NCBI GenBank assembly: GCA_963932465.1
Contig: OZ010800.1
Span: 95,933,307 to 95,997,306, forward strand
Source of the DNA: Maratus speciosus
Taxonomy: Eukaryota > Arthropoda > Arachnida > Araneae > Salticidae
Reading direction: 5' to 3'
Length of the DNA stretch: 64,000 bases
Within the stretch, counting starts at the first letter, position 1; each line of letters starts with the position of its first letter. Positions 1 through 12,291 of this stretch are shown piece after piece. The notes under the pieces are model-generated. The model had not been told where the DNA came from. It saw nothing but the letters and a program-made list of their open reading frames with translations, and did not search any database. Position numbers and translations under genes: made by a program.

Positions 1-1271
1 GTTCTACTTGAATGCATGTGTTTTGTCTTTGTAAGTAATAGATACTGTGAGCGTAAATGAGAATTACTTTCCTGTAAAGGTGATTTAATTGTATTTATTG
101 ATTATTGATAGAAATAAAATTTTGAAGAAGGATACATTTTGTGCAAGTGTATATTCTGCACGTGGCTATTCTGACAGTATTTATGAAGGTAAATTTTTTT
201 AGTAGGGTGGTGTCTGCAGTGGTCATCGTGCTCCGTGTACTCACCGTGAGTGGAGTTTCAAATATAGCTGCAGTGTTTCTCCCTACACAAAAAAAATTAA
301 CGTTATAAACCAATAAAGATAATCCCGAATTCACCAGAATTCATTAGTTTTATAGTAGTGGACAATTTTGTGATTAGTTCTCTCAGAGGAAAATTTTATT
401 TTGGTATTTGTTGAAAATTGAACTTTATTTGAATAAGCAAACTGTTTTTGTTTGTTTGTTTGGTTTTTTTTTGTGTGTGTGTGTGCGTGTATGTGTGTGT
501 GTGTGTATGTGTGTGTGAGGAGTAGAGAATAGTAAAGTTAGAGATTTCATCCCCTTTAACTCACCAAACATACCCTACTTGAATTTTAATAAACATTGTT
601 AAAGTTAAATTTTAATCAATTATATTGGTCATTTGTGTTGAGAATCATAAATCATAATGACTTCATCATGACTTCAATGAGTTAACCACATCTTAACATT
701 AAATATTTGTTAAATGATAACTGCATTTAAATTTCAGACATTCTAAATTAAAAAGTACACATAATATTAAAAACAATAGAGTAGACGTTTTGTATAAAAC
801 CAACCCTTATCAGTACTATACAATGTAAAATCACTAAAAATGACATAAACAACTTACAAACTGAAAACATGTATCAGAGCAGTTAATTCTAAAGTTGTTT
901 TTTTTTAGAGTGTAAACCGGGATGACATGTGTCTAATTTTCAGTTTACATGTGACTTTTCTTTCAATATTAAATGATATTAAACGAATTTGGTTGAATAG
1001 TTAATCCAACATAGACATATGTCTCAACTTTCAGTTTGTAGATGTAAAAAAAATCTAAGTTGAAATGGAATCTATTTTATATTTGTTAGGAATTCATTTG
1101 TTTGCAAATTGGACACGAAAAACAGATTGCAGCTAAATTTTTGAAAACCAATATTTATTCATTAATTTTATTGGAGTACAATCTTTTTTTTTTACAAATT
1201 AGACGCAAAAATAATTTTCATCATACCTTTTCGAGACCACTGTATACGTTTCAATAATAAATTACTTGGCG
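1..1271. other. AT-rich non-coding stretch
   Basis: No gene is recognisable. The stretch is AT-rich with homopolymer A/T runs and one TG/GTTT microsatellite. Short open frames here have no recognisable domain and sit in low-complexity sequence, so I do not call them. Confidence 0.6.
443..518. repeat. GTTT and TG microsatellite
   Basis: A short (GTTT)n run followed by an interrupted (TG)n run of about 45 bp is directly visible. Such TG tracts can form Z-DNA and are length-polymorphic; no function is implied. Confidence 0.9.
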
Positions 1272-1903
1272 CAGTACAATATAAATGAAAAACCACGTTT
1301 AAAGCATCAAAACACTTTATTTTTTGTTGCAAACTAAAGAGCACAAGCAATATGTTCAGAAGGAAGAAATTAACAAATCTGTCATTGCTAAACATTACGG
1401 GAAAATGAATCACATTTTTGACTTTGTCGCAGCAAAAAATATCTCAGAACCCACTTCCATTCATGAACTAGGCTTTTTTTATGCTTTCCATATTTATAAA
1501 AAACTTTAAAATATTGTTAATTATGATTTTGCTATTCCTCCATTGTCAGATTGCTGAAAAAAAATATATAAAAACCTCTTGTTCATAAATTCCACTTGGA
1601 TGTTTTCACATTACATTTATTATATCTTATTGGCTGTTCTCTAAACTTTCCTGAAATTCTATTGGCCAATAAACTTGGTCTTTGAATCCGCTTACATGGC
1701 CCGTTTCCTAAAATTTCCTATTATAATTCTATTGGCTAATAAACTTAGTCTTTGAATACGCTTCTCCTACCATATATTTCAGCAATTTTCTTTTCCGAGC
1801 AATCATATTTTGCACTGATGAGGGTACATTATGCTACCGAAACTAGTTTGCAACAAGAAATACAGTGTTTTGGTGATTTAAACGTGGTTTTTTATTTACA
1901 CTG
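1272..1903. mobile_element. MITE-like element with about 60-bp inverted ends
   Basis: The left end (1272-1338) and the right end (1846-1903) are inverted copies of each other: both read CAGT, then AAAAACCACGTTTAAA, then CAAAACACT, then TTGTTGCAAACTA, with a few differences. The interior holds a short direct duplication (about 1655-1690 and 1727-1762, containing ATTCTATTGGC and AATAAACTT). No transposase is present, so this is a non-autonomous terminal-inverted-repeat element. A target duplication is not clear. Confidence 0.6.
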
Positions 1904-2212
1904 TAAATTTTGTAAGTAATTTCATTGAAATGAAAACATTCTTCATAACAAATTGATATTAATTTGTGCTACCTAAAATTGTAACATAAAAATCGAAATT
2001 CTAACCATCTAATAGTGTTTAATAATCTTAATATTCATCAAAAATTTTAAATGAATAAATTTATTTATAAAATAAAGAAAGTTAAATTTGTTTAAATTAA
2101 GCTTTCTTTATATTTAAAAATGATAATTATTTTATACTTTGAAGAATTTCTGCTCAATTAAAAGTCATATTTGAAATTTCAAAGATGACTTAAGATGTTT
2201 TTAATAACATCC

Positions 2213-2576
2213 ATCATAAATTACTATGGCTTGATTACCATTCCTTTATGTTTTATGCTACAGCGTTTATAATGGGTTACTTTTTATTTTAATTAAGACG
2301 TTATTTTTTTATTAGTATTGATTTTTATTAACTTTTGATATTCTTTCCTACAATATTTTATTAATTTCATTACAGATACAAAAATACTTAATAAACAAAT
2401 TTAGCAGAAAAATTTTGCGTCGTGTATGTTCGTATAATAAATAAAAAATATCAAAAATATTTTTAATCAAACTAACTCAAAATTTTAATTTAAATCTCGA
2501 CAGCTGCCTTATGAAATATTTCTTCGCATAACAAAAGGTTAACCTCATTAAACTTAAAGTTAGGCTTCATTATTCA

Positions 2577-2618
<42 letters not shown>

Positions 2619-2795
2619 AATTATTTAAAAGTGTGCATTACTTTATTTTGCGGTCAACATCCAAAGAGAATGAAAAGAAAATTAACTAAAATTATTCTGA
2701 AAAATAAAAAAAAAAATTGGAGTAATTAAATTGTGAAATAAAAGCATTTTTATTTATTAAGCGGTATTTTCATCTTAAATGTTCTTTTCAATACA
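2213..2795 (+). repeat. Dispersed repeat family E, copy 1
   Basis: This shares an ordered set of motifs with 4650-4990, 10857-11030 and 40254-41920: GCTACAGCGTTTATAA, TTTTTAATCAAACTAA, then TTGACAGCTGCCTTATGAAA or close variants, CATTATTCACTT, and finally TTTATTTATTAA. A 34-base A run interrupts it at 2580-2613. No coding capacity is evident. It is probably an old interspersed element; its class is unknown. Confidence 0.6.
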
Positions 2796-2835
2796 ATCTA
2801 AAAAGTATGTGTAAATTAGTCACCTTTACATTATA

Positions 2836-4095
2836 CAGGGTGCGTCAGGCATTTGAGAATACATCTTGTAGGTGAAATATCATCCGGTATATCATAATTA
2901 CAAATCTTTTTTCTGCTATAAACACGTATATATTATCATATTCTACAATAAACACGTCAGGACCTAGACTAACTAAGGAAATGAAGACACATGCAGTCAT
3001 TGGCTCATTAGCTAAAGAACGCTTCGATTTAAAGATTACTACATTTATAAGACTCGCCCGGTCACTTTTCTTTAATGTAAGGAGAGAACTGAAAGCTGCC
3101 AGGTTTCAGGTGCCAAACGTTTCGTGCAGGAAACAGCATTGTCAGATATATAAAATTTCCAAAACACCATAATTCGTTAGTAAAGTTGATGAAAATCCTG
3201 CGAAATCGATAAGAGCACTCGCTAGGGAGATGCAGATTGATGAGGCCACAATCTGATTGGTGATTCATGAGAACCTTCATTAGAGGTCGTTGGTGATGAG
3301 AAAAGTACTGTGCTTGCCCGAGAGAAGCAGGAACAATTGCCTGACCAGATACAAGCGCCTCCTTAAGAATCTGAAACAAAAAGAGGTGACAGGAATACTC
3401 TTGTTTCTTTTCAGTGAGAAAAACTTTTCCCTGGTCAAGAAAATGAACAACAAAAAGAACGGTGATGGTATAAAATCCCCGAAACGGTTCTGACAGACAC
3501 GTGCAGAAAATTTCTAGCCTCGCTGATGATTCCGGGAGGTCCTCAGAAGCGAAGACGATCTGATGCATCCACATTTCTTTCTTCGATGTGCCATAGTCAA
3601 CGTTGTTACTTATACTGAGGTGTTAAGGCACTACATTACTTCTGTAACACGTGAGATGTCGTACGTTTTTTAACAAGACTTCGCAATATCCCATACGGCC
3701 GAAGCCAATGGAAGCCCAAAATGGATGGCTAAAGCATTCATGAAGATGTCATCCTCAACTTGTTGCCACACCCAGCTACCCAGATATTAACCGAATGGCC
3801 TATTAAGTATGTGGCGTAGTTGAGATGGATTCTAATAGTCATCCACACAGCGATGCTGAGGCCCTCAAGACAGTCGTCGTGTATGCAGTGACAAAAGTTC
3901 CCAACACTCATCTGGTCATTACCTGCAGTCAGTTTTGACAGCCTGTATAGGCGGTTATTGCGGTTGGCAATGAATGATGTCATCCACTGTGTACGGGGTG
4001 ACTTGTACAGAACGTTAAAAAAATACTCTATCTCTAGTGTATATTCCTGTTTGAAAGTAGGAGTTGATTTGTTCTCAAATACCTGACGCACCCTG
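2836..4095 (+). mobile_element. Mariner-family DNA transposon, decayed, both ends present
   Basis: Inverted ends are visible: CAGGGTGCGTCAGGCATTTG on the left and its near-perfect reverse complement ending at 4095. Both sides abut a TA dinucleotide (2834-2835 and 4096-4097), the target duplication typical of Tc1/mariner. The 1260-bp length fits a full mariner (about 1.3 kb). It carries a broken transposase on the plus strand and sits in repeat-rich DNA beside family E. Confidence 0.85.
2981..4080 (+). pseudogene. Mariner transposase pseudogene
   Basis: In a live element this protein would cut and paste mariner DNA with an N-terminal helix-turn-helix and a DDD catalytic core. Here the plus-strand frames carry fragments in family order: DENPAKSIRALAREMQIDEA (second helix-turn-helix), VMRK then TRYKRLLKNLK (linker), FSEKNFSLV (start of the catalytic core), and QQDFAISHTAEA near 3675-3720 (second catalytic motif). 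In the family the third block reads FSDEKNF, so the first catalytic Asp is missing here. Several stops and frame changes, for example after DEATI and after SPKRF, show it is dead. Minus-strand open frames over the same region are shadows. Confidence 0.8.
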
Positions 4096-4379
4096 TATGT
4101 GTAAATTTGTAAAATTATACTCTTACCATGAAATGTGCATTCTTGTTGTAAACATTTATCTTTATTTATGTGTGTTTATCTTCTAAATGGAAGTGTGTAA
4201 TTTGTTATTCCTTCAATAACTCAAACAAGTGTGTAAATGTGAAAACATTTATGGATAAACAGGGATTGGCATTGTAAATTTTCACTTGTTGCATATTGTA
4301 CAAAAAATGTGTGTATTTTGCATACTGCACAGAAATATGTGTAAGATCATAATATTACACAGTTTTAAGTTTTGATTTT

Positions 4380-4555
4380 ATTTTCATAAAATTTGAAATT
4401 ACTCGACAAAATTATGCAACGATTATATATATTAAATTTCAAACCATTCGGTTGGTCAGTTTTTCTGCTGTTATATGTGGGCAGACAGTCAGATAGACAG
4501 ACGGACCAGACGGCAACTATAGGTGCTACGTATTTATATAATTACGAACGCACCT
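4380..4555 (+). mobile_element. Family B element, 3' terminal fragment
   Basis: This matches the hairpin end of the family B elements at 20392-21157 and 28761-29858: ACCATTCGGTTGG, a TCAGACAGACGG-type tract, ATAGGTGCTACGTATTTATA, then TTACGAACGCACCT ending at 4555. Only this end is present; the opposite end is absent locally. Confidence 0.75.
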
Positions 4556-4649
4556 AATAAAAATGGCTATAAAATTTCAGGAAATTCGCATATAATTTTC
4601 AATTTGTAAACTAAATTCAATTTTTTTTTACATTTTTTTAAAGATATAA

Positions 4650-4990
4650 ACATAAAAAATATTTTTAATCAACCTACAGCTCAAAAAATTAAATTAAATC
4701 TTGACAGCTGCCTTTGGAAATATTTCTTCAGATATCAAAAGTTTAACTTCGTCAAACTTAATGTTTGCCTTCATTATTCACTTTCAAAAATTCAGCAAGA
4801 ATAAATGCTAATATCATTTAAAATCATGCATAAAACTCTTTATTTTTTGGGCAACGTCCAAAAAGTTATGAAAGGAAAAATTAACTAAAATCCTTTTATT
4901 CTGAAAAATTAAAAGCTTTCATGGAATTAAATTATAAACTGAAAGTACCTTTATTTATTAAATAGTATTTTCCTGAACTTTTCAATGTTA
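4650..4990 (+). repeat. Dispersed repeat family E, copy 2
   Basis: This is a second copy of the E motif series (TTTTTAATCAACCTA, TTGACAGCTGCCTTTGGAAA, CATTATTCACTTTC, TTTATTTATTAA). It lies about 2.4 kb from copy 1, with the mariner and a B fragment between them. The 430 bases that follow (to 5423) show nothing recognisable. Confidence 0.55.
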
Positions 4991-5423
4991 TGTGAATGTG
5001 TTCTTTAATGCATTTTCATGCGATCATTATTTAAGGTATCCACTACGTTTGATACCCATTTTTTTAATTAAGCAGAAATGAATATATTTTTGTTTGTTTC
5101 TAATAAAGTAGTATATAAAAGACAATTTCATTTGTTGAGTTATTTTGATACAATTTCTTTTTAATTAAAAAAACAGTCGGGTGAGCCATTTCCAAAACTT
5201 TCTTCGCTCTCATAAATGTTAATATTTCAAAAGGTTGTTGCACATTTTAATACTTTAGTGTTATTACCCCAGTACTACACCAACTTTGATTTTTATCTTA
5301 AATTTCTGCTTCATTTTATTAACGGAGTAAAAAGAGTTAATCTCGATCATAATATGAAATAAACTCAATAATTTTCGTTATTCTGTTGTACATCAGCTAC
5401 TTGAGAATCACCGTGTTATCAAG

Positions 5424-6258
5424 ATGCGAATTCTCCGTCGCTGCATGAACAATCAATGTACAACAGAACTACGAAAAATCGAAAAAAAATCGCTACCGCA
5501 GCGCCACCTTCGGGTGGAAATCTTCATTTTCAACTGGAACAAGAACTCCATAGTTAAAAACATTGTGTGGGAAATTTGGTTCAATTCTATGCTCAACTTC
5601 GTAGACTTTTCGATGATTAAATAATGAAAATAGCACAAAAATTGCTATTATAGCGGCCCCTTCTGGCGGAATGTTCTCAAACTCACATCAGACCTGCTGG
5701 CTATAGGCAGAAACCTATATATGAAATTTGCTTCAACTCTAAGCATTAATTCATACGCTTTTCAGTGATACCAAGCGGAGATACGAACACATTAACCCCT
5801 TGCCTGTGGAATATATTTGAGAAAAACGTGCCAAAAATGGATTTTTTTTCTCTGAATGGTTTGAATGAAATTTGGAAAGAACTGCAAAATTACAAAAATT
5901 CGCAAATGGAGCGAAACTGTCGAACTTTTCGTGGGAAAGTATCGCCATCAATTGGGAAAATGGTAAATTATATATTATGCATTGGACGTACTGAGTTCGG
6001 GCTTCACGGAATTGAAACACTGATTTTCTCTTGCCCGAACTCAGATCGGGCATTCCAAATTTCGCGCATCTGCGACGCCCGAACTCAATTCAGGCATCAC
6101 AAGCAAGGGGTTAAGCATTATTCATGCAATAGGTCCATCCGTGCGTCACACGTACACACGGACAGACAGACAGACATTTTGGGGATCTCTGACACCTAAA
6201 ACTTGTAAATCCGTAGAAAAAAATTCGATTCAAATACTTTTTTATATAGAAAGAAAAA
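5424..6258 (+). mobile_element. Family D element, copy 1
   Basis: It contains internal units (AGCGCCACCTTCGGGTGGAA, GGTTCAATTCTATGCTCAAC) like those repeated at 56213-56980. It then has a terminal module with a GACAGACAGACAGACATTTT run, GGGATCTCTGACACCTAAAA, AATCCGTAGAAA and a degenerate hairpin. A TTAA-type MITE (5796-6110) interrupts it. The left boundary is uncertain. Confidence 0.6.
5796..6110. mobile_element. TTAA-flanked MITE (piggyBac-type) inside family D
   Basis: CCCCTTGC at the left end and GCAAGGGG at the right end are exact inverted repeats, and both sides abut TTAA (5792-5795 and 6111-6114). A TTAA target duplication is the signature of piggyBac-type transposition. The element is 315 bp with no transposase. 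The open frames that cross it on both strands are artefacts of the insertion. Confidence 0.75.
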
Positions 6259-6439
6259 AGAAAAAAGAGTTATTTTAATGCATTTTTTTTAATTAAAAAA
6301 ATTATAGGAAAGGTTAATATTTGATCATGTCCAAAAAATTCCTACACGGAAAAAAATATACTTTTGAATTTGCTTTAATAAATATACAATTTGACTTACT
6401 AAGAATGTAATTAGCTACAATAAATGCATAAAATAAGAA

Positions 6440-6846
6440 ACTTCTTCACTGTAAAATAAAAATCTATAATTCTACAGATGTAAAATTACCGAAATCTATG
6501 TACTTACTAAAATTTTATCTGTACACTGTACAAAAAAGATGTAAATCTACAATGCTAGTTTTTCTCAAGCTACAGAAATCTCTAGCTTTAGAAAAGAATC
6601 TACTAAAATTACAATAATCTTACTGAAATTTTATCTGTAACCCGGGTAGCAGTTGCATAAAAAGTTCTAGGCATCCAAGTTTCCTAAAAAAATCTTAGTA
6701 ACCTCACAAATTTTTTTGATTTACGGTGTAAAAGTGTATATGTTACATGAATACTTGTTGTTGCCGTTACATAAAAAGTTCTAGGAATCCCACTTTCCTA
6801 GAAAAATTTTAGTAATTTTACAGATTTTTTTTTTTTTACAGTGTAT
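6440..6846. repeat. CACTGTAAA-type repeat with a direct duplication
   Basis: Two direct units of about 75 bp (6654-6732 and 6769-6846) both read CATAAAAAGTTCTAGG, then TTTCCTA, then TTAGTAA. The right edge ends in TTTTTTTACAGTG followed by TA, and CACTGTAAAATAAAAATC occurs at about 6449. Similar termini bound the 15-kb insertion at 12789-27884. Confidence 0.45.
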
Positions 6847-7224
6847 AGTTTATACACTATACGGCCATTAATGACCGGTAACTTTCAATTTTAGACATTT
6901 TGTCAAATATTTAAAAATATACTTTTCAGATTCTTCTGGAATTTTAGGATTAAAAAGAACAGGTTTTTCTTCATATTTATCAACGTCGATTTTATAAGGA
7001 GGACAATTAGGGGGGCAACAAAAAATTAAAGAAAGAAAGGTACTCGTGATGACCCTGTAAAATAAAATGCACGAAATGATCTATCGCTAAATGAATATAC
7101 GTAGGCAGACATTGTAGAATGTGTGTAATTCATTTGTGTAAGAATATAATGTACATTAACAGAGATATAACGATTTTTTTAAAAATATTAAAATAATTCT
7201 TGCAAGTTTTTTGCTTATAATATA

Positions 7225-10200
7225 CAGGGTTTTTAACCAAATTTAACGCCGATTAATCGATCAAGATCTTTTTTGTGTGCCGTTTATATCAAAAAGAATC
7301 TCTACATAGAAAAGTATATTTATCAGAATTTAAAAACTACTTGATAGCTGTAGATGAAACCGGAAGTACCAAACGTTTCAGCGTTAAATTTTTTTTCCTT
7401 CGAACAAAAACTGCAAAAACTGTCTTTTAGATATAAAGGGCAGCAAAAAAAACCTTGATCCATAAATGCAGCAAATTTCTAATTCACATAACTGTTAAGT
7501 AAATGTTAAGTAAAGTGTAAAACAGTTAAGCAAATGTTTCAGTTAAATAAATGAATTTTATGGAAAACTTTTCTGTGAAAATTCCGTACACAAAACGTGA
7601 TTTCTCAAAAAGATATTGAAATATCACTATAAAAATCAAATTGCAAGTTATTGACTCATAACTCCTGAAAAATGTCCAATATATCTTAAAGGGTCTAGCC
7701 GAATAAGCATAACGAAATGGTCTCTACGACCGATGTTTGAAATAACATGTGTGTTAATAAGGCTTACCATGAGAATGCAATATAGAGTATTTTTAGCTCT
7801 GACCTTGAACTGTCCTTGAGATAATCGGGAAAGTATGCGCCGGCACTGCTTTTTTTTTCAAATACGTTTTTCTCAAAAAGTACTAAAGTTAAAAAATAAA
7901 TAAAACCAATGCCAATTATTGAAGAATGTACCAATTCATATTATATATTTTTTCACATTTTTACACGAATTTTAAGACAGAAAAATAAACAAAAATATTT
8001 TTTAAAATTATTAATGTAGTAATTTTATATTTACACCAACCACAAAATTACAGAATAATACCCAAAGTATATACTTTTAAGAAAAAAAGTCTCGTTAAAA
8101 TCGAAGATGCGCTTTTGAGTTATAACAAAAATAATGCTAGTAACTTACTAAACTATTCGTAACTCTCCCTGTTTGTATTTGCAGAAATACGCTGCTATCA
8201 ATGCATTGGTCGATTCGTAACATTTCCACTCGGGCAGGATGCGCAGTGCGCCAAAATAAGAGAATACTTCCACACATAACATTTCCCTATAGGTTTGTTT
8301 CGTGTTTGTAAACATTCTGTTATTTTGGCGTACTGCGCATCCTTCTCGCGTAATAATATCAAGAACTGACAAACAAAATTGCAACATTTGCCTACGATGA
8401 TTTTCACACAGAAGAAGGCTGTGGGGCTAAACTTTACAGGGGGAGTGGAGGAGTGGCACTTGACATCGGAAGATATCTGAATGGGAGGGGGTTTGTCATT
8501 TGATATCGTTATCATCTTTTAATCAAACCAAAATTTACTTTTTTGGTATCTTTTTCTTTACATATGTTATCTTAATTTTTTAAGTCTGTTTTCTTCATTT
8601 TATTAAATACAAAGTTATTATTAAAACCATTGAATGATTATAAAACATTTCATTCCAAAATAATAGAGTAACCCAACGTTCACCATTAATATTCTCCTGC
8701 CATATGCGTATATAATGTTAGATTGCATTGTTAATGTTAATGATAAATATGCATTGTTAGAGAATCCAGATTCGAAATAATACTTCTTATTTTTGCTAGT
8801 AAAAGATGTGGAAGAAGGCTGTCCACCTGTTTTGTTTAAAAGAAGTCCTGTTTAGCCCCGTACAAGGGCGAAGTTCAAGAAGACATTATTACTGTTCAAT
8901 GCATTATGTAACAAAGAGCTATTATTAAAAAGTTTTAAATAACATTTTCTTAAATGTTATTTGATATAAAGTTATTTCGTATATAACAGTGATGTTTTAC
9001 GAATTTCTTCTCTCCATTGAAATCAGTAAAATATGCGAATAAAAAATGTTGAATCATATTTGTATATCATTGCAAACGTATAAAAAAAAAGAAAAAAATT
9101 GTAAAAATAAAAAGAATTTTTAGACACTGATAACAATATTATTAGGGTAAGGGAGATTCGAGGAATGCTAACGTATGATATCGGAAGGTTGGGAATATCG
9201 TTGCGGGTCCGAAATTGCCAAAACGTTGATAACCTTATATATTTATAGCCTCTATTCAGCTTCACCTGCACAATCGACTAGACCATCGACTTGATATTAC
9301 TACGCGAGAAGGATGAGCAGTACGCCAAAATAACAGAATGTTTACAAACAACGAAACAAACCTATAGGGAAGGGAGATGTATGGAAGCATCATCTTATTT
9401 TGTCGCACTGAGCGTCCTTCACGAGTAGAAATGTCAGAAATGGACCAATGCATTGCTAGTAGCGTATTCCTGCAAATGCAAACAGGGACAGTTACGAATA
9501 CTTTAGTAAGTTGCTCACATTAAATTTTGTTATAACTCAAAAAGCACATTTCGATTTTAAGTACATACTTTGAGCATTATTCTGTAAATTTTTAGTTGGT
9601 GTAAATATAAAATTACTACATTAATAATTTTTTTTTAATTTTGTTTATTTTTCTATGTTAAAATTCGTGTAAAAATGTGAAAAAAAATATAATATGAACT
9701 AGTGCATTTTTCAATAATTGGCATTAGTTTTATTTTTTTAACTTTAGTACTTTTTGAGAAAAGCGTATTTGAAAAATAGTATCGCCGCCACATACTTCCC
9801 CGATTATCTCAAGGACAGTTCAAGGTCAGCTTCTAAAAATACTCTATTTTGTATTCTCATGGTGAGCCTTATTAACACACATGTTATTTCAAACATCGGC
9901 CATAGGGACCATTTCGCTATGCTTATCCGACTAGACCCTTTTAGTTTATTGTCTTCACCACTATCATACAAATTACGTGTGTGCATAAAATACATATATA
10001 TGCGATAGAATTTACTGTAGAGTGCTTTGCCTATTGGCCTAAATTTCACAAAATTTTACCATAAGCTCCTCCATTTACCTAAATGTGATCAATGTATGGA
10101 CTATATTTTCCTTTTCATCGTAGTTTAGAGTAATAACAATTTGTGGACAATCCCTTATCATTCTTCGAGTTTTAGTGAAAAACTAAGAAACAGCTCACTC

Positions 10201-10454
10201 TAATGCCAATATCTCTCTGAATTTTTACGATATTTGACTGATTTCTTTTAATAAGTTGCTCCATAGAGTTGACTACTAAATTATGCAAAAAGTTCCTTGT
10301 TATCGTTCGAGCATGCGGAGATAAAAATTATTTTATACAACTGCCCATATTTCCTTAAATATTTAATATATTTATATTCAGAATGGACTATGTTGTTTCT
10401 ACTACATTTTGCCTATTTTTCTAAAATTGGCGTTAAATTTGGTTAAAAATCCTG
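7225..10454. mobile_element. Inner TA-flanked element nested in the foldback
   Basis: CAGGGTTTTTAACC at 7225 and GGTTAAAAATCCTG ending at 10454 are inverted ends of about 40 bp, each next to TA. Within it, block 7687-8393 pairs with 9280-9943 in inverted orientation (GGGTCTAGCCGAATAAGCAT against its complement at about 9909). The segments 7262-7686 and 9944-10420 do not pair. The loop (about 8394-9280) has no recognisable coding sequence. Confidence 0.6.
8237..8342. repeat. Innermost hairpin
   Basis: GGATGCGCAGTGCGCCAAAA on the left and TTTTGGCGTACTGCGCATCC on the right can pair across a loop of about 65 bases. The corresponding stretch on the opposite large arm (about 9314-9420) has a diverged form of the same hairpin. 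Confidence 0.7.
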
Positions 10455-10856
10455 TATGTTATGAGCAAAAAACATGCAAGATTTTTTTTATTTAAAAAAA
10501 AATCACTATATCTCTATTAATATACATGCTATTCTTACACAAATAAATACAAATATTCTACAATGTCTGCCTATGTATATTCTGTAGCAATAGATCCTTC
10601 CGTGCATTTTATTTTACAGGGTGATCCCAAGTATTATTTGTTTTCTTTAATTTTTTGTTGTACCCCCAATTGTCCTCCTTATTAAATTGGCGTTGATAAA
10701 TATGAAGTGAAAACTGCTCTTTTCAATCCTAAAATTCCAGAAGAATCTGACAAGTATATCTTTAAATATTCGACAAAATGTCTAAAATTGAAAGTTGCCG
10801 GTCATTAATGGCCGTATAGTGTATCTTACGTTCTGTATGTTCTTAACATTTCAAAA

Positions 10857-11030
10857 ACATTAAACATATTTTTAATCAAACTAACTTTAAAAAATGAGTT
10901 TATAACTTGACAGCATTCTCATGAAATAATTCTTCACATAACAAAAGGTTAATCTCATTAATGTTAATGAGGGTCATTAGTATTCTCTTTCAAAAAATCA
11001 TCAGAGTAAATGCTAATATTATTTAAGGGG
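10857..11030 (+). repeat. Dispersed repeat family E, copy 3 (truncated)
   Basis: The shared series (TTTTTAATCAAACTAACTT, TTGACAGCATTCTCATGAAA, ACATAACAAAAGGTTAA) is present but stops before the terminal TTTATTTATTAA block. The following 170 bases are unassigned. Confidence 0.5.
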
Positions 11031-11197
11031 GAAGCAGAGAAGTTTAAAATGGCGAAAATTCACTGAACGTGGAGTAGAAAGCTTGAAATTAATTTAGACT
11101 ATCACTTCTTTTTGCATTTATTTATTTGTTTTATAAAAATTAAAAGTATCTCTTAAATTGTAAAAAGCCAATAACGAAAGTTTTAATACCACACAAA

Positions 11198-12164
11198 ACT
11201 AGTCGGATATGACAAACCTAAAACTTACTTCTATCTCACACATGTTAATACTCCAAAATGCGCAACCACTGTGCCAGAACTAAATGATAATCTATGCTCA
11301 TGTCCATCATGAGGAGTCTAAAGATATAGGTTCATTGAATTGTGTGAATTTTAGAAGGGGATAGGAGCATTGCATCTTTCAGCCAAATAATTTAATTTCG
11401 GCACTCACCCTCTTAGATGTCTGTAACAAAAATTCCCAGCAAAAAGAGCATAACAACAATACCTGTCGCACTGTATACACCCAAGGCTAATAAACATCTA
11501 TTTATGTGAAAGTATAACAGAATATGAAGTTTTATTAAATTTCGTGCATTAGTTCTTAAAATATGAGTGTCATTATAATTGTGTAAATCCTGAAAACTGC
11601 AGAAAAGTAGCGTCACCTGTTGGGAGATTCGCACTAAAACCTAATCAACAACAATTTATATCAGGAACTAACTGAATCTGAAGTTTGGTGAAAATCCGTG
11701 CATTAGTCTTTGAGATAGAACGCTGAAATTGGGCAAAATACAACATAGCAGCGCCACCTATTGCGCAATTTACACCAAAACGTAATAAACTGCAGCATAT
11801 GTCAATGTCTAATTAAGTTTGAGGTTTGATGAAAATACGTACCTTAGTTCATGAGATATAGCAATTGCGGAAATCAGGAATAATGCATCATAGCAGCGCC
11901 ATCTTTTTTGCGATGTACACCAAAAGTAATCAGCACCAATTTATATCAGGCACTAACCGAGTTTGAAGTTGTATGAAAATCCGTGCATTAGTTCTTGAGA
12001 TAGAGCGCCGCAAAATTTGTGTCGCATACAGACACACAGACAGACATTTTGTAAAAATATTTTTCCGGGATCACTGACCCCTAAAACGTGTAAATCCGTC
12101 GATTAGCGAAATTCTAAAATTTTCACGAATCCATTACTTTCTTCTTGTACAGATAGAAGAAAGC
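11198..12164 (+). mobile_element. Family A element, copy 1
   Basis: It starts ACTAGTCGGATATGACAA with the subterminal motif ACTTACTTCTATCTC. It then has internal units of about 150 bp, each containing a GCAGCGCCACCT-type core, TTTACACCAAAA and CGTGCATTAGT. It ends with a CAGACATTTTGT tract, GGGATCACTGACCCCTAAAA, AATCCGTCGA and the hairpin ACTTTCTTCTTGT...AGATAGAAGAAAG. It has no coding capacity. The architecture suggests a Helentron-derived (HINE/DINE-1-like) element; that class is inferred. Confidence 0.7.
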
Positions 12165-12291
12165 AAAAATTAAACTTCCAAAATTACCTTTGCCACGATT
12201 TTGAGTCCAGGTTTTATATTTTCGAGTCAAAGTATTATTTTTATACAGCTTATTATGTATTCTAGCGATTATATCTCAAACAAAAATTAAA

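Larger units (their letters stand above)
6855..10821. mobile_element. 4-kb foldback element with TA target duplication
   Basis: The first about 370 bases and the last about 370 bases are inverted copies at roughly 90 percent identity by eye, starting CACTATACGGCCATTAATGA and ending in its complement. TA abuts both ends (6853-6854 and 10822-10823). Inside lie further concentric inverted blocks (listed separately). No transposase was found in the about 900-bp centre. Open frames in 8148-8515 and 9754-10049 are simply opposite arms of the palindrome. Confidence 0.75.

Noticed and set aside
3062..4091. Minus-strand frames of 170 and 117 codons as genes
   Set aside because: They are antisense to the mariner transposase, whose plus-strand motifs are recognisable and in family order.
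5751..6199. 100- and 144-codon overlapping frames
   Set aside because: Both span a TTAA-flanked MITE and its junctions with family D, so they are insertion artefacts.
8148..8515. Minus-strand frames with RXXXX-rich sequence as paired genes with 9262-9453
   Set aside because: They are the two arms of one inverted repeat, so similarity is due to the palindrome.
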